Assembly: GCA_934755305.1 (NCBI GenBank)
Contig: CAKVLD010000017.1
Location: forward strand, 1 to 50,545
Reading direction: 5' to 3'
Source of the DNA: an uncultured Clostridium sp.
Lineage (GTDB): Bacteria > Bacillota > Clostridia > Clostridiales > Clostridiaceae
DNA length: 50,545 nt
Part shown: one piece after another, positions 17,213 to 26,008 of the stretch
How the letters are laid out: every line of letters begins with the position of its first letter
Position numbering within the stretch: the first letter of the stretch is position 1
Position numbers and translations under genes: made by a program
The notes under the pieces: generated by a model
What the model was told of the DNA's origin: nothing
Databases searched by the model: none
The model's input: only the letters and a program-made list of their open reading frames with translations

Positions 17213-17405
17213 TACCCTTTAGTACTTCATCAATTATGAATACAAAGAAACCCTTCTTTTTAGAAATATCTATCATTCTTTTAATAGCGTTAATTTCAGC
17301 TATGTAATAACTATCACCTTTTTTTAAGCTATCTCTTAGTGACATTGAAGTAAGAACATTGCAAATGTTAATTTTGGGATAATATATTTTTATTACAAAT
17401 GGCAA
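17196..17405 (-). pseudogene. MutS-family ATPase fragment
   Basis: About 69 residues containing LTSMSLRDSLKKGDSYYIAE and FVFIIDEVLKGTNT, the Walker B region of MutS-related ATPases (typically IDEIFRGTNS). Both ends stop abruptly with no rest of the gene, so it is a remnant. Confidence 0.7.
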
Positions 17406-17479
17406 GTGGTATCAAGAAGAGTAAAAAGATAGGGTTTTTAAACATAAAAGATGATAAGAATAGAAATAAAGAATATAAT

Positions 17480-17527
17480 AAAAGAGGATATATCAAAAAG
17501 TACGTAATTTGATATATCCTCTTTTTA
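17480..17527. terminator. Strong hairpin terminator
   Basis: Perfect 18-bp stem (17480-17497 with 17508-17525) with A and T flanks. It terminates the surface-protein gene read on the minus strand, and any transcript from the left. Confidence 0.85.
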
Positions 17528-17563
17528 AAATCTTAATAAGATGCATTAGTAATAAAATATTTA

Positions 17564-19408
17564 TTATAGTTTACTTAAAACCATATAAAGAGAATTCATC
17601 ATTTCTTGAATTTTTTTGTCAATGCTATAACACATTCTATCAATAGTATTTGTTAATTCATCAAGATTACTACCTCCACCAGAAGAACCACTAGAAGGAG
17701 TGTAGTTAGTAATATTTAATGAACCACTTGAAGATACATTATAATATTTACGTGCTATTCTTATATATACACCTGATGCTGGCACTGTACCTGTATATAT
17801 ATAGTTAGACTTAAATGTTGCAATTAGATTAAGGTTATTATCATATAGTGCTAGAGTACAATTTTCGTCAGTATTACGGAACTCCATTTGAAATCTTAGT
17901 GGAGTATTTGGTTTTATATAAATCCATTTATCAGGGGTAGAAGAATTTAAGTTGAAACTAATATTACCTGGTAAGCTATTATATGTTGCCATAGTATTAA
18001 GTCTACTGTAATTAGTAAAGAATATAGAGTAAGGACTAGGAGTATTAGAATCATCAAGATTTCTTAATCTAAAGTAATAAGTTCCAACTGGGAAATTTTC
18101 TCTGCTACTAAATTGTTTATCTTTAGCTGTACATATTAAGTTGTAATTACTATCATAAAAATCTACTGCACATTTAGAATTAGTATCTACAGCATTTAAG
18201 GCAAAAGAAATATCTTTTGGGCTAGTTATATCATATTTATACCATTGAGTTGGCTTAGTATAAGTTAAGTTACCTGATACAAAGTTTGAATTTTCTGAAA
18301 TAGAAGGTGCATTTTTTAGATTATCTAGATCAAGGAAATTAATATTGTATGGAGTGTCAGCGTTACTGCCTTTATCAGTCCACACCTTTAAGTAAAAATT
18401 ACCTACTAATTTAGCACTGAAATAGTTATTTTGATTTAATGTTCCTAAACATTTAAAACTAGAGTCGTATACAGCCATCTTGTACGCTGCATTTGTATCT
18501 TTATAAGTAAAGTTACAGTATATATTTTGTTCAGTAGGAATATTAAATTCTAACCAGTCTACGTCATAAACATTATCAAGAGTCTTGTTAATTGAAGTTG
18601 GCATATAGTTTTTTAAATCTTTAGTATTCATATTATCGTCAGCTTCATTATCATCATATTTTGGAGAACTTAAAACAACTAAAGCAAATTGATTATTTGC
18701 ATTAAAATCACTATAAGAAGTAACTTTCATAAAGTAGTATCCAGTTTCAGGAACAACAAAACTTAATTGTTCTGGAGAATTTCCTTTATAAACAGATGAA
18801 GCAACTTTTGACATGCTACTTGTATTAGGATCATATTTATATAAATATAAATTTAGGTCCATGCTATTATTACCAGAAGCATGTTGAAGGTATACAGTTA
18901 ATTTTCCTTTAGGAGCACTAGTTAAATACCATCTTTCTTCATCTTCTTCTTTGATTTGACCATATAAATAAGTATTAACATTCATACCTATAACGTTGAA
19001 CTTACTAGTGTTTTCAGCAGGAGTTTCTTCATTTAATACACTAACAGCTCTTTTTGTAAGGGAATTAGTTGAGTTTGAGGTATTAGTTAATAAGGATATT
19101 GGTTCAACATAATCTAAATCAGCAGAATTGTTTGCAGTATCATCTACTAAAATGGAATGGGGAACGTTTTCTTTAGGCATATCTGAATAGTTAGATAATA
19201 CATTAGTTATTTCTTCTTTGGAAATTTCTTTAGATTCACTAGATATAGGAGTTGTATTATCTACATTCTTGATAGGCTCAATTAATAGCTGAGTAGATGC
19301 ATTTTCTTCGTTATCTGAAGGAATAGCATTTGCTATAAATGTGTTTTGACTAAAAGTAAAAAATAGTAACGTAGCAAAAATAGTAAATTTACATTTTTTC
19401 TTTTTCAT
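17564..19408 (-). CDS. Large secreted protein with PPC-like beta domains
   Basis: 614 aa with a signal peptide (KKKKCKFTIFATLLFFTFSQNTF, cleavage near ANA-IP). Residues about 30-130 are a low-complexity Ser/Thr/Asn region. Residues about 140-560 contain four or so repeats of roughly 100 residues with motifs such as YYFMKVTSYSD, WYKYDI and YYFRLRNLDD, resembling bacterial pre-peptidase C-terminal domains. A Gly/Ser linker near 572 leads to an amphipathic helix at the end. There is no LPxTG or cell-wall-binding repeat. It is probably a surface or secreted binding protein. It is divergent from the BspA-like gene. Confidence 0.7.
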   Translation of the reverse strand: MKKKKCKFTIFATLLFFTFSQNTFIANAIPSDNEENASTQLLIEPIKNVDNTTPISSESKEISKEEITNVLSNYSDMPKENVPHSILVDDTANNSADLDYVEPISLLTNTSNSTNSLTKRAVSVLNEETPAENTSKFNVIGMNVNTYLYGQIKEEDEERWYLTSAPKGKLTVYLQHASGNNSMDLNLYLYKYDPNTSSMSKVASSVYKGNSPEQLSFVVPETGYYFMKVTSYSDFNANNQFALVVLSSPKYDDNEADDNMNTKDLKNYMPTSINKTLDNVYDVDWLEFNIPTEQNIYCNFTYKDTNAAYKMAVYDSSFKCLGTLNQNNYFSAKLVGNFYLKVWTDKGSNADTPYNINFLDLDNLKNAPSISENSNFVSGNLTYTKPTQWYKYDITSPKDISFALNAVDTNSKCAVDFYDSNYNLICTAKDKQFSSRENFPVGTYYFRLRNLDDSNTPSPYSIFFTNYSRLNTMATYNSLPGNISFNLNSSTPDKWIYIKPNTPLRFQMEFRNTDENCTLALYDNNLNLIATFKSNYIYTGTVPASGVYIRIARKYYNVSSSGSLNITNYTPSSGSSGGGSNLDELTNTIDRMCYSIDKKIQEMMNSLYMVLSKL

Positions 19409-19647
19409 TAAAATCCCACCTTTTTATATAATATTTTGGGTTTAATATAACATACTGAAAGTTTCAAATCAACCAAAATATAGAAAAATAAGCATTTTAA
19501 TTATTAATAATCTGTTGAAAATATGTATATTTAAACTAAAAAAGTATAATATTGAATAATAAAGTAATATATGTAGTGAAATTGTGTTGAAAAAAATTGA
19601 ATAAAATGAAATAATTAAAATATAAAAAATAGGGGGGATATCAAAAA

Positions 19648-21678
19648 ATGAGTAAACGATTAAAAAAATTAATTATTATGGCAGTAGTAATGACTAATAC
19701 AACATTTATTTTACCTAATGTTAATGCTTATGCAGCAAATAAAATTAATACTTTAGTAAGCAATAGTTCCATAAGAGGAGCGCAAAATACTGATGGATTT
19801 ATTTATGATGAGTATTCTAATTACGTTATTATTACAGGATATAATAAGAATTCAAGCAGTCTATCTATTCCATCACATATAAATGGAAAACCAGTTTTAT
19901 TAATAGGGGCAAGCGCTTTTGCATATCATACAGAAATTACTTCAGTATCTTTACCTGATACTTTACTTGGTATTGATAATGCAGCATTTTACTGTTGTTC
20001 TAAGCTATCTGAAGTAAATATTCCAAGCTCTGTCACTATACTTGGAGATGAAGTATTTATGGAATGTAGCAATTTAAGAAAAGTACAGATGACTGATAAT
20101 ATTACTTCTATAGGAAGTTCTACTTTTAATGGATGTACAAGACTTACAAGTGTTAATTTATCAAATAAGTTAACTAGCATAAGTAATTCATTATTTTATG
20201 GTTGTGAAAACATAACAAAAATTGTGTTACCAGAAGGAATAACTGATATTGGAAAGTCAGCATTTTACGGATGTGAAAGATTAGAAGATATAACTATTCC
20301 TGAATCTGTAACTAACATTGGAAAACTTGCTTTCTCATATTGTGCAAGCATAAAAGAAATAAGTATTCCTAAAAATGTTTCAGTTATAGGGGAAAAGGCT
20401 TTATCTTATTGTTCAAAATTAGATAAGATTAAAGTTTATAATAGGGAAACAGTTTTTAAGCTTCAGGCAATACTTCCAAGAAATACTCCTACAATTTACG
20501 GACATAAAAATTCAACAGCTGAAAAGTTTGCTAATGAAAACAATATAAAATTTGAATTATTTGATGAAGATAAGCAAACTTTCTTATATGAAGAAAATAG
20601 ATTTACAGCTAGAGTTGTTGGAGTAGAGAATGAAGTAAAAGATATGATAATACCTGACAAAGTAAATTCAAAAGTAATTACTTCAATTAGTGCAGGCGCT
20701 TTTAAGGAAAAAACAAATATAGAAAGTGTAAAAGTATCTGAAAGTATTACTATGATTGGAAATAACTCATTTAATGGATGCTCAAATTTAAAGAGTATAA
20801 CATTAAGTGAAGATGTTGAGTATATAGGAAAAAATGCATTTGCAAATTGTCCAGATTTAATAATTTATGGTGCAAAGAATTCTTATGCAGAAGAATATGC
20901 TAGAAAGAATAATATAAAGTTTGAAGCAGTTAGTGAATCAACAAGAAAACTTACTTATGAAGAATTTAATTATTCTGCAAAAGTAACAGGAGTTGTAGGA
21001 AATGCTTCTAAGATAATGGTACCAGAAAAATATAATGATAAAACTGTAACAGTTTTAGGAACATCAGCTTTTAGAGAAAATCAAAAGATATCAACAGTAA
21101 TACTTCCTGAAACTTTAACAACAATAGGAAGTTTCGCTTTCTATAATTGTACAAACTTACATGGTATCTTAATACCAAAGAGTGTAAACTTCATTGGAAA
21201 AGATACCTTCACAGCATGTGTTAATCTTACTATATATGGTTATAAGGGATCATATGCAGAAGAATATGCAAAGAATAATTCTATTAGATTTGTAGAGATT
21301 ACTGATTCTATTAATAACTTTGTATATGAAGATTTAGAATATACTTTAAAAGTAAGTGGTTTTGATGGTGAAGATGCAGAACTTAATGTACCAGAAATGG
21401 TTAATGGAAATTATGTAACTATTATCGGAACAAGTGCTTTTAAAGATAATAAGAACATTATTAAGGCAGTTTTACCTGAAACAATAGATACATTAGGAAG
21501 CTTTGCTTTTGAAAATTGTACTAATTTAAAAGAAGTATATATACCATCAACTGTGACATATATAGGTTCAAATATATTCAAAGGATGTAATGAAGAAGTA
21601 ACAATATATTGTGAAAAGGGTTCTTATGCAGAAGAGTATGCAAAAGAAAATAATATAAGGTATGTGTTAAATAAGTAA
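19648..21678 (+). CDS. BspA-type leucine-rich-repeat surface protein
   Basis: 676 aa. The signal peptide ends near AYA-AN (residue 30). The rest is LRR_5 repeats (pattern IPxSVTxIGxxAFxxCxxLxxI) interrupted by three spacer units that repeat the pattern YEExxYxxxVxGxxxxxxxxxVPxxVN and end in IYGxKxSYAEEYAxxNxI. The same modular plan occurs in BspA-like adhesins of anaerobes and Trichomonas. No anchor motif is seen. The upstream TAGGGGGG ribosome site is strong. It shares a divergent control region with the 17564 gene. Confidence 0.88.
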   Translation: MSKRLKKLIIMAVVMTNTTFILPNVNAYAANKINTLVSNSSIRGAQNTDGFIYDEYSNYVIITGYNKNSSSLSIPSHINGKPVLLIGASAFAYHTEITSVSLPDTLLGIDNAAFYCCSKLSEVNIPSSVTILGDEVFMECSNLRKVQMTDNITSIGSSTFNGCTRLTSVNLSNKLTSISNSLFYGCENITKIVLPEGITDIGKSAFYGCERLEDITIPESVTNIGKLAFSYCASIKEISIPKNVSVIGEKALSYCSKLDKIKVYNRETVFKLQAILPRNTPTIYGHKNSTAEKFANENNIKFELFDEDKQTFLYEENRFTARVVGVENEVKDMIIPDKVNSKVITSISAGAFKEKTNIESVKVSESITMIGNNSFNGCSNLKSITLSEDVEYIGKNAFANCPDLIIYGAKNSYAEEYARKNNIKFEAVSESTRKLTYEEFNYSAKVTGVVGNASKIMVPEKYNDKTVTVLGTSAFRENQKISTVILPETLTTIGSFAFYNCTNLHGILIPKSVNFIGKDTFTACVNLTIYGYKGSYAEEYAKNNSIRFVEITDSINNFVYEDLEYTLKVSGFDGEDAELNVPEMVNGNYVTIIGTSAFKDNKNIIKAVLPETIDTLGSFAFENCTNLKEVYIPSTVTYIGSNIFKGCNEEVTIYCEKGSYAEEYAKENNIRYVLNK

Positions 21679-21745
21679 AATTGAGGATATAATTGAAGTG
21701 AAGCTAGAAAGTATATTACAAGAAGTTCAAAGTATATAAATAAGA

Positions 21746-21790
21746 AATAGTAGCCTAAGAAAGTTGAATTTTCTTAGGCTACTACTTTTT
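21746..21790. terminator. Terminator between the BspA-like gene and a remnant
   Basis: AGTAGCCTAAGAAA pairs with TTTCTTAGGCTACT across a 7-base loop, followed by a T-run. The right arm includes the stop codon of the truncated reading frame on the minus strand. Confidence 0.85.
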
Positions 21791-22042
21791 GATTTTCTTG
21801 TATTTCAACAATACGTGATAAATATTCTTGCTTTTCCTTTGTGTTAAGACGCTTTGATAGTAATTTAGGTTTTTTTATAAATAGGATAATTCCAGAAAAA
21901 AGCATTGGAATAAAGAAAATACATAATAATAGCCAAGCATTCCAGTAATGAAAAGTACCAGCAGGTAAGAATAAAAGTAAAGTAGTTAATAAAATGCCTA
22001 ATAAAAGTTTTATACAGGCTTGTACTAATAATTTTTTTTCAT
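21774..22042 (-). pseudogene. Isoprenylcysteine-methyltransferase-like remnant with poly-A frameshift
   Basis: From the ATG at 22042 (GAGG ribosome site) the frame closes at once, but one base later it reads LLVQACIKLLLGILL ... FHYWNAWLLL ... FIKKPKLLSKR, the N-terminal part of ICMT-like membrane methyltransferases. The shift is at a run of eight A; nine would restore MKKKLLVQ. The frame then ends after about 85 residues, well short of the family. Two transmembrane segments are visible. It is either a slipping-tract gene or, more likely, a decayed fragment. Confidence 0.65.
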
Positions 22043-22160
22043 ATTAATTACCTCTTTATATTATAAAAGTTTTAGATATATTTTATTGTATAATATACAA
22101 TAAATAATTTACAGCTATTTTAATTAGATTTAATTTGCTAGTTATTTTATCTTTTTATAT

Positions 22161-22220
22161 CTATTTCAAAAATACAAATTCAGTTTCTGATGAATATTCT
22201 TTTGAATAAGAAAAATCAAA
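22161..22220 (-). pseudogene. 3' tail of a second yaaA-like gene
   Basis: Read on the minus strand it encodes FDFSYSKEYSSETEFVFLK and a stop, aligning with the end of the intact YaaA at 24065 (GFSYSDEYSTRSEFIFLK). Homology stops abruptly at about 22220, where the FAD-oxidoreductase remnant begins. Confidence 0.75.
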
Positions 22221-22604
22221 GTTTTAGAATATGCTAAATATGTAGATCCATATGCAGGAAGCAAAGGAAATTCAATAAGATATTTATCAGTGGCTCCAAG
22301 AACAAATAATATGAAAGTAATAGAGAGAGATAACTTGCTATGTGCTGGAGAAAAGAGTGGCTTGTTTGTGGGACACACAGAAGCTATATGCACAGGTACT
22401 CTAGCAGGACACAATGCAGTAAGATTAATAATGGGAATGCCTCTTCTAATATTACCAAATTCCTTAGCAATAGGAGATATAATTTCTTATGAGAATTCTA
22501 AGTCTCAAACTAGAGAAGGAAGAAAGGCAAGATACACTTTTGCAGGAGCAGGATATTTCAAGAGAATGCAGAATTTTGCTTGTAAAGGTAAAGGGAAGTT
22601 TTAA
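22221..22604 (+). pseudogene. C-terminal fragment of a FAD oxidoreductase paralogue
   Basis: From 22221 the frame reads VLEYAKYVDPYAGSKGNSIR and continues parallel to residues about 280-396 of the intact oxidoreductase at 12636, with few amino-acid changes but many third-position changes. Homology ends at GYFKRMQ; an unrelated tail (NFACKGKGKF) follows. An ATG at 22290 opens part of it, but there is no ribosome site. The synonymous-rich divergence means the copy was under selection before it was cut. Confidence 0.85.
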
Positions 22605-22643
22605 CAGAATGTAAAAGCTATAATAATAAAATAGTAGTAATGG

Positions 22644-22925
22644 ATGAGGATGATGGAGAATATAGATGAAGTATTAAAGTTTTATAATTCTGGTGCAGAA
22701 AAAGGCAGGTTAGAAAGAGGACTTGGAAAAGTTGAGTTATATAGAACTAAAGAAATATTAAAAAGATATATTAAAAGTACAAATAATGTTATCTATGATG
22801 TAGGTGGTGGTATTGGGGTGTACTCATCTTGGCTTGCAGATATGAATAATGAAGTACACCTATTAGAGTTAGCCCCTTGGGCAGTTGAATATAATTTTAA
22901 TTTATACGACAAAGATGGAGATTAA
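22644..22925 (+). pseudogene. Truncated class I SAM methyltransferase
   Basis: 93 aa with EILKRYIKSTNNVIYDVGGGIGVYSSWLA, the SAM-binding motif I, and EVHLLELAPWAVEYN (motif II). Relatives run to about 260-270 aa; this copy stops right after strand 2, so the catalytic part is missing. Confidence 0.75.
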
Positions 22926-23037
22926 AAGTCAGAAGAAAATGTAAATATAGAAAAGAAAGGTTAGTAAAAATATTGAAAGGGAGGTGATGCAAGAATATAA
23001 TGTAATTATAAAAATAATTTTAGGGAGAAGGGGTAAG

Positions 23038-23397
23038 ATGATAATTTATACATTAATAATGTGTTTAACAATGGTGATATGTGGTTTATTATTTGTAAAG
23101 AGGCCTCCTAAGGAAATTAATACAAGTATAGGTTATAGAACAATTATGTCATCTAAAAATATAGATACATGGAATTTTGCACATAAATATGCAGGGAAAG
23201 TATGGATTATAAGTGGAATTATCACTGCCTTTATAGCATGCATTTGCTTTATGATTCCTAAAGATATTATTGAGTATGAAAAATTAATGATAATATTAGA
23301 AATATTTGAATTAGTAATGTTGTTTTTAGTAATACCAATAACTGAAATAAAGTTAAGAAAAGTATTTAATAAAAATGGTGTGAGAAAAAACAATTAG
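23038..23397 (+). CDS. SdpI-family membrane protein
   Basis: 119 aa from the ATG at 23038 with GAGAAGGGG upstream; the longer frame from 22984 adds residues without family similarity. Three hydrophobic segments and the motif GYRTIMSSKNIDTWNFAHKYAGKVW match the SdpI/YhfL C-terminal domain. SdpI gives immunity to the SdpC toxin in Bacillus, but most single-domain relatives have no known role. It is intact within a decayed region and ends at a strong terminator. Confidence 0.75.
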   Translation: MIIYTLIMCLTMVICGLLFVKRPPKEINTSIGYRTIMSSKNIDTWNFAHKYAGKVWIISGIITAFIACICFMIPKDIIEYEKLMIILEIFELVMLFLVIPITEIKLRKVFNKNGVRKNN

Positions 23398-23751
23398 AAT
23401 AATAATATTTCAGAAAAGAAAGAAGTATTATTAAGTTATGGAAATTATTTTGCAAAAACTAGAATATTGGAATTCAATATTCTAGTTTTTATTTTTTCAT
23501 ATTCACTAATGTTTTCTACAGAATTAATACTTAACATTAACTGATGCAATTACACTATTATCTAATAACATGAAATAATTAATATGTAAACTATAAATGT
23601 AATGAAAATATTAACTAAGATATCTATCAGTAGCTCCAAGAATATATCCTATTATTTAAAAATAAATCTGTTGAAATGAAGAGTCTAATAGAAGTAATAT
23701 ATATATATATGATTAAGAAAAAATATATTATTTACAAAGGAGAAAAATAAA
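23398..23751. other. 354-bp gap with terminator and a tiny gene scar
   Basis: After the terminator the DNA is AT-rich without an open frame. At 23619-23646 about 28 bases (agatatctatcagtagctcc and onward) nearly equal bases 13527-13554 of the oxidoreductase gene, encoding RYLSVAPR. The ribosome site AAAGGAG for the next gene is at its end. Confidence 0.65.
23454..23497 (+). terminator. Terminator after the SdpI-like gene
   Basis: Perfect 16-bp stem (23454-23469 with 23475-23490), then T-rich. Confidence 0.9.
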
Positions 23752-23973
23752 ATGAATAGCGGACAAGAAAGATTTTATAATTTCATTATGGAAAGAGTAG
23801 AGTTAAAAGATCAAGAAAAAGCTAAAGAATTATTATCTGAAAGCTTTGCTAAGCAAGAAGAAGGTACTTTTAATAAAGAATATATGATGAGTTTTATTCC
23901 AAGAATGCTTGAACTTATAAAACCAGAATTTATAGATGAAGTTAAAAATATAATGACAAATCATAAAGCATAA
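23752..23973 (+). CDS. Small conserved helical protein
   Basis: 73 aa, with an AAAGGAG ribosome site. The sequence (MNSGQERFYNFIMERVE ... FNKEYMMSFIPRMLELIKPE) looks like a family of short all-helical proteins found across Firmicutes with no known function. It is bracketed by terminators, so it is a single-gene unit. Confidence 0.65.
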   Translation: MNSGQERFYNFIMERVELKDQEKAKELLSESFAKQEEGTFNKEYMMSFIPRMLELIKPEFIDEVKNIMTNHKA

Positions 23974-24010
23974 TATATTAATTTAATAAGAGCAAAACAA
24001 AATAAATAAA

Positions 24011-24055
24011 AAAATAGCGGTAGGAGATATGTGTATCTTCTACTGCTATTTTTAA
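24011..24055. terminator. Bidirectional terminator before yaaA end
   Basis: A 19-base arm (24011-24029) pairs with 24034-24052 with two mismatched or wobble pairs, a 4-base loop, and A/T flanks. Confidence 0.85.
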
Positions 24056-24064
24056 TTATTCATA

Positions 24065-24805
24065 TTATTTTAAAAATATGAATTCGCTTCTTGTTGAATA
24101 CTCATCAGAATAAGAAAATCCTAGTTCAGAAAATCTTTTAATATCCTCAATATTATCTATAGAATTTTTAGCTAAGAACCTTACCATAAGTCCACGAGCC
24201 ATTTTAGCTTCTGTAGCTTTAACCTTTATTTTGCTATTCTTTAAAGATCCAAACACACAAGTGATAAAAGTATCTTCAGGTTTTAAGTATTTTTCTATAG
24301 CTTTGCTATATTCTTTAGAAGCTAAATTTAAAATAACATTACTATCTTTAGTAAGTTCTTTATATAATTTATCTCCCCAAAAAGTATATAAATTCTTGTG
24401 TTCTTCAATTTTATGCTTTGCTTGCATTTCAAGTCTGTAAGGAACTACTCCATCAAAAGGAGTTAGTATACCATAAAAGCCAGAAAGGATTTTTAAATGT
24501 TTTTCTACATAATCAAAATCATCAAAAGTAAAAGAACTAGGGGACATGTACTTGTATTGAATTCCTTCATAAGCTAATATAGCAGGAGTTAAGTTACTAG
24601 CTAAGTCCATAGATTTATATCTTTCATAATTTAATGTTGCAATATCATCATTACAGCAAAGTAGAGCTTTTAAATCATCATAATTTAAGTTCTTTAATGA
24701 ATTATGTAGTTTATTTGTTTCCTCCATAAAGTGAGGAAGTGTTTTATGAACTATATCATCATTACATATATTCATTTTTTTAGCTGGTGAAATAATTATA
24801 TTCAT
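24065..24805 (-). CDS. yaaA: Peroxide-stress protein YaaA
   Basis: 246 aa, full length for the DUF328/UPF0246 family. It starts MNIIISPAKKMN, the family hallmark, and ends FSYSDEYSTRSEFIFLK. In E. coli YaaA limits free iron and oxidative DNA damage after peroxide. It begins three bases after the bcp stop, so bcp-yaaA form an operon for peroxide defence. Confidence 0.93.
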   Translation of the reverse strand: MNIIISPAKKMNICNDDIVHKTLPHFMEETNKLHNSLKNLNYDDLKALLCCNDDIATLNYERYKSMDLASNLTPAILAYEGIQYKYMSPSSFTFDDFDYVEKHLKILSGFYGILTPFDGVVPYRLEMQAKHKIEEHKNLYTFWGDKLYKELTKDSNVILNLASKEYSKAIEKYLKPEDTFITCVFGSLKNSKIKVKATEAKMARGLMVRFLAKNSIDNIEDIKRFSELGFSYSDEYSTRSEFIFLK

Positions 24806-24808
24806 TTT

Positions 24809-25273
24809 CTATTTACCTTCTAAATAAGCTAATACTTCAGTGGCATTATTAGCAGCTTTTACTTTGTCATAAACTTTATCAATAATACCATCTTTAATTA
24901 TATAAGTTGTACGAACTACTCCCATGTATGTTTTTCCACACATTTTCTTTTCTTTCCAAACATCATAATCTTTTATTGCTTTTAATTCTGGATCAGATAA
25001 AAGTATAAATGGTAGTTCTTGTTTGTTTGCAAAGTTCATATGAGATTTTACACTGTCTTTACTTATACCTATTACTGGCACATTAAGTTCTTTATATTTT
25101 TCATATTCATCTCTAAATCCACAAGCTTGTTTAGTGCATCCTGCTGTAGAGTCCTTTGGATAAAAATATAGTACTACTGTTGAGTGGTCTTTTAGTATGT
25201 TACTTAATGTAACTTCAGTTCCTTCCTTATCTAATAAAGTAAAGTCTGGTGCTTGTATTCCTACTTCTAACAT
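24809..25273 (-). CDS. bcp: Thiol peroxidase, Bcp/PrxQ family
   Basis: 154 aa peroxiredoxin. The peroxidatic cysteine lies in DSTAGCTKQACGFRD, with the second cysteine five residues on, as in atypical two-Cys Bcp. It reduces hydrogen and alkyl peroxides using thioredoxin. Upstream of the start is an AT-rich palindrome (TAATAATTATTA, 25292-25303) that could be a PerR-type site. Confidence 0.93.
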   Translation of the reverse strand: MLEVGIQAPDFTLLDKEGTEVTLSNILKDHSTVVLYFYPKDSTAGCTKQACGFRDEYEKYKELNVPVIGISKDSVKSHMNFANKQELPFILLSDPELKAIKDYDVWKEKKMCGKTYMGVVRTTYIIKDGIIDKVYDKVKAANNATEVLAYLEGK

Positions 25274-25567
25274 AAAATCACTCCTTAAAAATAATAATTA
25301 TTAATTAATAGTATATCATAATAAATTAAAAAAGAAATACATACCTATAAAATATTTAAAGTAAAAAGTATAATAATATTAAGTTAAGTAATATAAGTAC
25401 AACTGGAAAAAAATTAAAAATGTTGCAATGAGATATATTGAATGCTATACTGAGGAAGTAGCAAATATGCTAAAAATAAAATTATAGGTTTCATTTAGAT
25501 TAATAGTTTCTCTTAAAATAGAGATTATTGTTTATTTAAAATCTTTAAGTTTTAGGAGGAATATATC

Positions 25568-25720
25568 ATGACAGATAAGACATTAGTATGTAAAGACTGC
25601 GGTCAAGAATTTATATTTACAGTTGGAGAACAAGAATTCTTCAAAGAAAAAGGATTTGAAAATGATCCAATAAGATGTTTAGCTTGTAGAAGAGCTAAAA
25701 AAGAACAAAATAAAAGATAA
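25568..25720 (+). CDS. 50-aa zinc-ribbon protein
   Basis: It starts at the ATG at 25568 behind a perfect AGGAGG. CKDCG near the start and CLACR near the end form a four-cysteine zinc ribbon; the middle reads EFIFTVGEQEFFKEKGF, the pattern of the zf-trcl family common in clostridia. Function unknown. It is followed by its own terminator. The 294 bp before it hold no other gene. Confidence 0.85.
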   Translation: MTDKTLVCKDCGQEFIFTVGEQEFFKEKGFENDPIRCLACRRAKKEQNKR

Positions 25721-25737
25721 TTTTTAATTTGTTATAG

Positions 25738-25770
25738 AAGGTTATAGCTAAGGCTATGACCTTTTTTTGC
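25738..25770 (+). terminator. Terminator after the zinc-ribbon gene
   Basis: AAGGTTATAGC pairs with GCTATGACCTT, then seven T. Confidence 0.85.
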
Positions 25771-26008
25771 GTTTTAAAATATAAATTTATAATAGTAATA
25801 TTGAATTTTTTTGAAGGTTTTTGATGAATATTTAAAATTTGATTTTAGAATATGTAAATAAAATGTGATAAATAAAAAAGAAATATAATAAAAAATCAAA
25901 AAAAGTCGAGTTATATTGATAAAAGTGCAAAGATTAAAGAAATGAGTTGAAAAAAGTTTAATTATATTATATATTTAATATCAAATATATAAAAGGAAGT
26001 GATTTAAT

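Noticed and set aside
22166..22414. 82-aa minus-strand frame over the mosaic joint
   Set aside because: It is antisense to the oxidoreductase fragment and in a different frame from the yaaA-like tail.
22290..22604. Separate 104-aa gene at the FAD fragment
   Set aside because: It has no ribosome site and begins in the middle of a domain; homology extends upstream of the ATG.
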